Shown here: positions 46,495-48,055 of the stretch, one piece after another
Layout of the letters: each line of letters begins with the position of its first letter
How positions within the stretch are numbered: the first letter of the stretch is position 1
Origin: Pseudomonadota bacterium
GTDB taxonomy: Bacteria > Pseudomonadota > Gammaproteobacteria > Acidiferrobacterales > UBA6901
Length of the DNA stretch: 48,055 nucleotides
Direction of reading: 5' to 3'
Assembly (NCBI GenBank): GCA_021785795.1
Contig: JAJYEK010000017.1
Location: 1 to 48,055, forward strand
Made by a program: the position numbers and the translations under genes
The notes under the pieces: model-generated
The model's database searches: none
The model's input: only the letters and a program-made list of their open reading frames with translations
Told to the model about the DNA's origin: nothing

Positions 46495-47031
46495 ATGGGC
46501 GCATCCAGGCCGGAATTCCGAGTCGTCATCCTCCCCAACCGTTCGTGCTCAGGGCGCAACATGGCGTGCATGTTCTGCCTGTACATGTTTGTTTGTGCGG
46601 TTATTTCCGTGATTTTTGCCCTGGACGGAGCTTGGCTGGTGGCTCCGTTCATGGGGCTGGAAGTTATCGTCATCGGGGTGGTGCTCGCATCCGTCTCCTA
46701 TCATGCGAATGACCGGGAAATCGTGGTCATCGACGGCGACCGGGTGGAGATTGCGCAGATTACGGGGCGGGCGGAACGGTGCGTGTCCCTGCAGCGCTAC
46801 TGGGCGCGGGTGCGGCTAGAGACGCAGGCTGACGACTGGTACCCGACGAGACTGCTGGTGGGATCGCATGGCCGTTGGGTGGAGATCGGCTCGGTGCTTA
46901 CGGATGACGAACGACTGTCACTGTCGAAGCGCCTCAACACGGTGTTGCGCGCCCAGCCAGCGATATGGGCGGACCTGCCAGGTGGTCGGGAGGCCGGTCC
47001 GGGGCAAGGCGATTCAGAAAAATGTGGATGA
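46495..47031 (+). CDS. DUF2244 family membrane protein
   Basis: A 178-residue protein with two central membrane helices (about 25-42 and 47-66) and the family start FRVVILPNRS; the second helix region reads GAWLVAPFMGLEVIVIGVVL, as usual in DUF2244. The C-terminal half is soluble (YWARVRLE, PTRLLVGSHGRWVEIGSVL). The ATG at 46495 with AGGG ahead is chosen; an in-frame ATG at 46384 would place the FNR box inside coding sequence. DUF2244 genes commonly precede cytochrome oxidase genes; their exact role in assembly is not established. ctaC follows after 15 bases. Confidence 0.85.
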   Translation: MGASRPEFRVVILPNRSCSGRNMACMFCLYMFVCAVISVIFALDGAWLVAPFMGLEVIVIGVVLASVSYHANDREIVVIDGDRVEIAQITGRAERCVSLQRYWARVRLETQADDWYPTRLLVGSHGRWVEIGSVLTDDERLSLSKRLNTVLRAQPAIWADLPGGREAGPGQGDSEKCG

Positions 47032-47046
47032 TGGGAGAACGCAAGC

Positions 47047-47898
47047 ATGTCTTTGAGCTTTAAAAATAACAAGCCTTCCGGGCCACTGATCCTCGCGGTG
47101 ACCCGTTTCGCCACTGCCGCAGCCCTGCTTCTGAGCGCCGGCTCGGCCTCGGCCGACATAAGGTGGAACTTCCAGACCCCCGTTACTCCCATGGCCCACC
47201 AGATCTATCACCTGCAGGATCTGATGTTCGGGGTGTGCGTGGCAATTTTCGTGATTGTGTTCGGCGTCATGTTCTATTCGATCTTTGCTCACCGCAAGAG
47301 CAAGGGCCACAAGCCGGCGACGTTTCATCAGAGCACCACGATCGAGGTGATCTGGACGGTAATCCCGTTCCTGATTCTGGTCGCGGTGGCAGTGCCCGCC
47401 ACGGCAACCCTCCTCAAGATGGAGAACACAAGCGATTCCGCCATGACGGTGAGGATCACCGGCTACCAGTGGAAGTGGCAGTACGACTACCCGGCCCAGG
47501 GAATCAGCTTCTTCAGCGACCTGTCGACCCCGGTTGCACAAATCGAAAACCAGGAGCCCAAGAACAAGCATTATCTCCTGCAGGTGGACCATCCGCTGGT
47601 GTTGCCGGTGGGCGAGAAGATCCGCTTTCAGATTACAGCCGCGGATGTGATCCATTCATGGTGGGTTCCGAGCTTCGGCGTCAAGACCGACGCGATACCG
47701 GGATTCATCAATCAGACCTGGACCGAGATTCAGGTGCCCGGGACCTATCGTGGTCAGTGTACCGAACTGTGCGGCATGGGCCATGCTTTCATGCCGATCG
47801 TCGTGAAGGCGGTAAGCCAGAAGGAATTCCAGAAGTGGGTGACCGCCCAGAAGGCGCGTATGAGCGCAGCTCATTCGGCAGCCACGCCGGCGATGTAA
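47047..47898 (+). CDS. ctaC: Cytochrome c oxidase subunit II
   Basis: Subunit II (283 residues) of an aa3-type haem-copper oxidase; it carries the Cu(A) centre that takes electrons from cytochrome c at the periplasmic side. A signal peptide (about 1-36, ending SAGSASA) precedes two membrane helices (about 57-78 and 98-118). The conserved aromatic GYQWKWQYDYP follows, then the Cu(A) ligands: His in ADVIHSWWVPSFG and the loop CTELCGMGHAFM with two cysteines, glutamate, histidine and methionine. No fused cytochrome c domain. ctaD begins 82 bases later. Confidence 0.96.
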   Translation: MSLSFKNNKPSGPLILAVTRFATAAALLLSAGSASADIRWNFQTPVTPMAHQIYHLQDLMFGVCVAIFVIVFGVMFYSIFAHRKSKGHKPATFHQSTTIEVIWTVIPFLILVAVAVPATATLLKMENTSDSAMTVRITGYQWKWQYDYPAQGISFFSDLSTPVAQIENQEPKNKHYLLQVDHPLVLPVGEKIRFQITAADVIHSWWVPSFGVKTDAIPGFINQTWTEIQVPGTYRGQCTELCGMGHAFMPIVVKAVSQKEFQKWVTAQKARMSAAHSAATPAM

Positions 47899-47980
47899 TC
47901 GAGCGTTCCCGGATGGCGGCTTTGCGCTGGGCTGGCCCGGGTCGAGTAACAGTTCGTAGCTAGGAACGAGGAGAAAAAAG

Positions 47981-48055
47981 ATGGCAAGTGTCGCTGCAAA
48001 CCACGAAGAACATCCTGTCGGCCTGAAACGCTGGCTGTTCACCACCAATCACAAA
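47981..48055 (+). CDS. ctaD: Cytochrome c oxidase subunit I, N-terminal fragment
   Basis: The first 25 codons before the window ends: MASVAANHEEHP then GLKRWLFTTNHK. The last segment is the conserved start of haem-copper oxidase subunit I just before its first helix. A strong GAGGAG ribosome site (47968-47973) precedes the ATG. Order DUF2244-ctaC-ctaD is the usual start of an aa3 oxidase operon. Confidence 0.9.
   Translation, partial: MASVAANHEEHPVGLKRWLFTTNHK

Overview
The window looks like chromosome from a GC-rich gammaproteobacterium with aerobic respiration and probably some anaerobic or denitrifying ability. The clues are the block mreBCD-mrdA-rodA-rlpA-dat-ybeD-lipB-lipA with gatCAB divergent from mreB, a bioFHCD operon using bioH, an aa3-type cytochrome oxidase operon with an FNR-type box, and a CRP/FNR regulator beside molybdopterin genes. 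Placing it in any named genus would be a guess.

Layout. 1-5.4 kb (+): the 3' end of a CRP/FNR regulator, moaB, moaC, a DUF2892 membrane protein, and a 1178-residue flavo-iron-sulfur protein that joins a GltD/NfnL-like module to a PyrK/NfnS-like module. 5.5-12 kb: a c-di-GMP HD-GYP protein with an altered GYP motif (-), an orphan ParA-type ATPase (+), a ClC chloride transporter (-), and a patatin-like lipase followed by a DUF2905 protein (-). 12.2-13 kb (+): a VOC protein and a MIP18-family protein. 13-18 kb (-): gatC, gatA, gatB and a GT39 membrane glycosyltransferase. 18.1-28.6 kb (+): the cell elongation machinery (mreBCD, PBP2, RodA, RlpA), then a translationally coupled run of D-amino acid aminotransferase, ybeD, lipB, lipA and a DUF218 protein. 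dacA, usual between rlpA and ybeD/lipB in gammaproteobacteria, is absent there.

28.8-42.2 kb is an accessory region with low gene density. It holds a response regulator with an HD-GYP output, a CBS-GGDEF-EAL protein, a truncated globin fragment between them, a multiply broken IS630-family transposase, an OprB-like porin with an unclear N terminus, a complete 2029-bp IS1634-family element with 23-bp terminal inverted repeats, and a divergent LysR/HPP-transporter pair whose promoters carry clear palindromes.

42.6-46.2 kb (+) is the biotin operon bioF-bioH-bioC-bioD. 46.3-48.05 kb (+) begins the cytochrome c oxidase operon: a DUF2244 gene, ctaC, and the first 25 codons of ctaD, cut by the window edge. 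A perfect TTGAT-N4-ATCAA box upstream suggests oxygen-responsive control.

The most interesting points are the single-chain Nfn-like fusion protein, the matched palindromes at the LysR/HPP locus, the FNR box at the oxidase operon, and the eroded globin and transposase remnants. No rRNA, tRNA or CRISPR array was seen.
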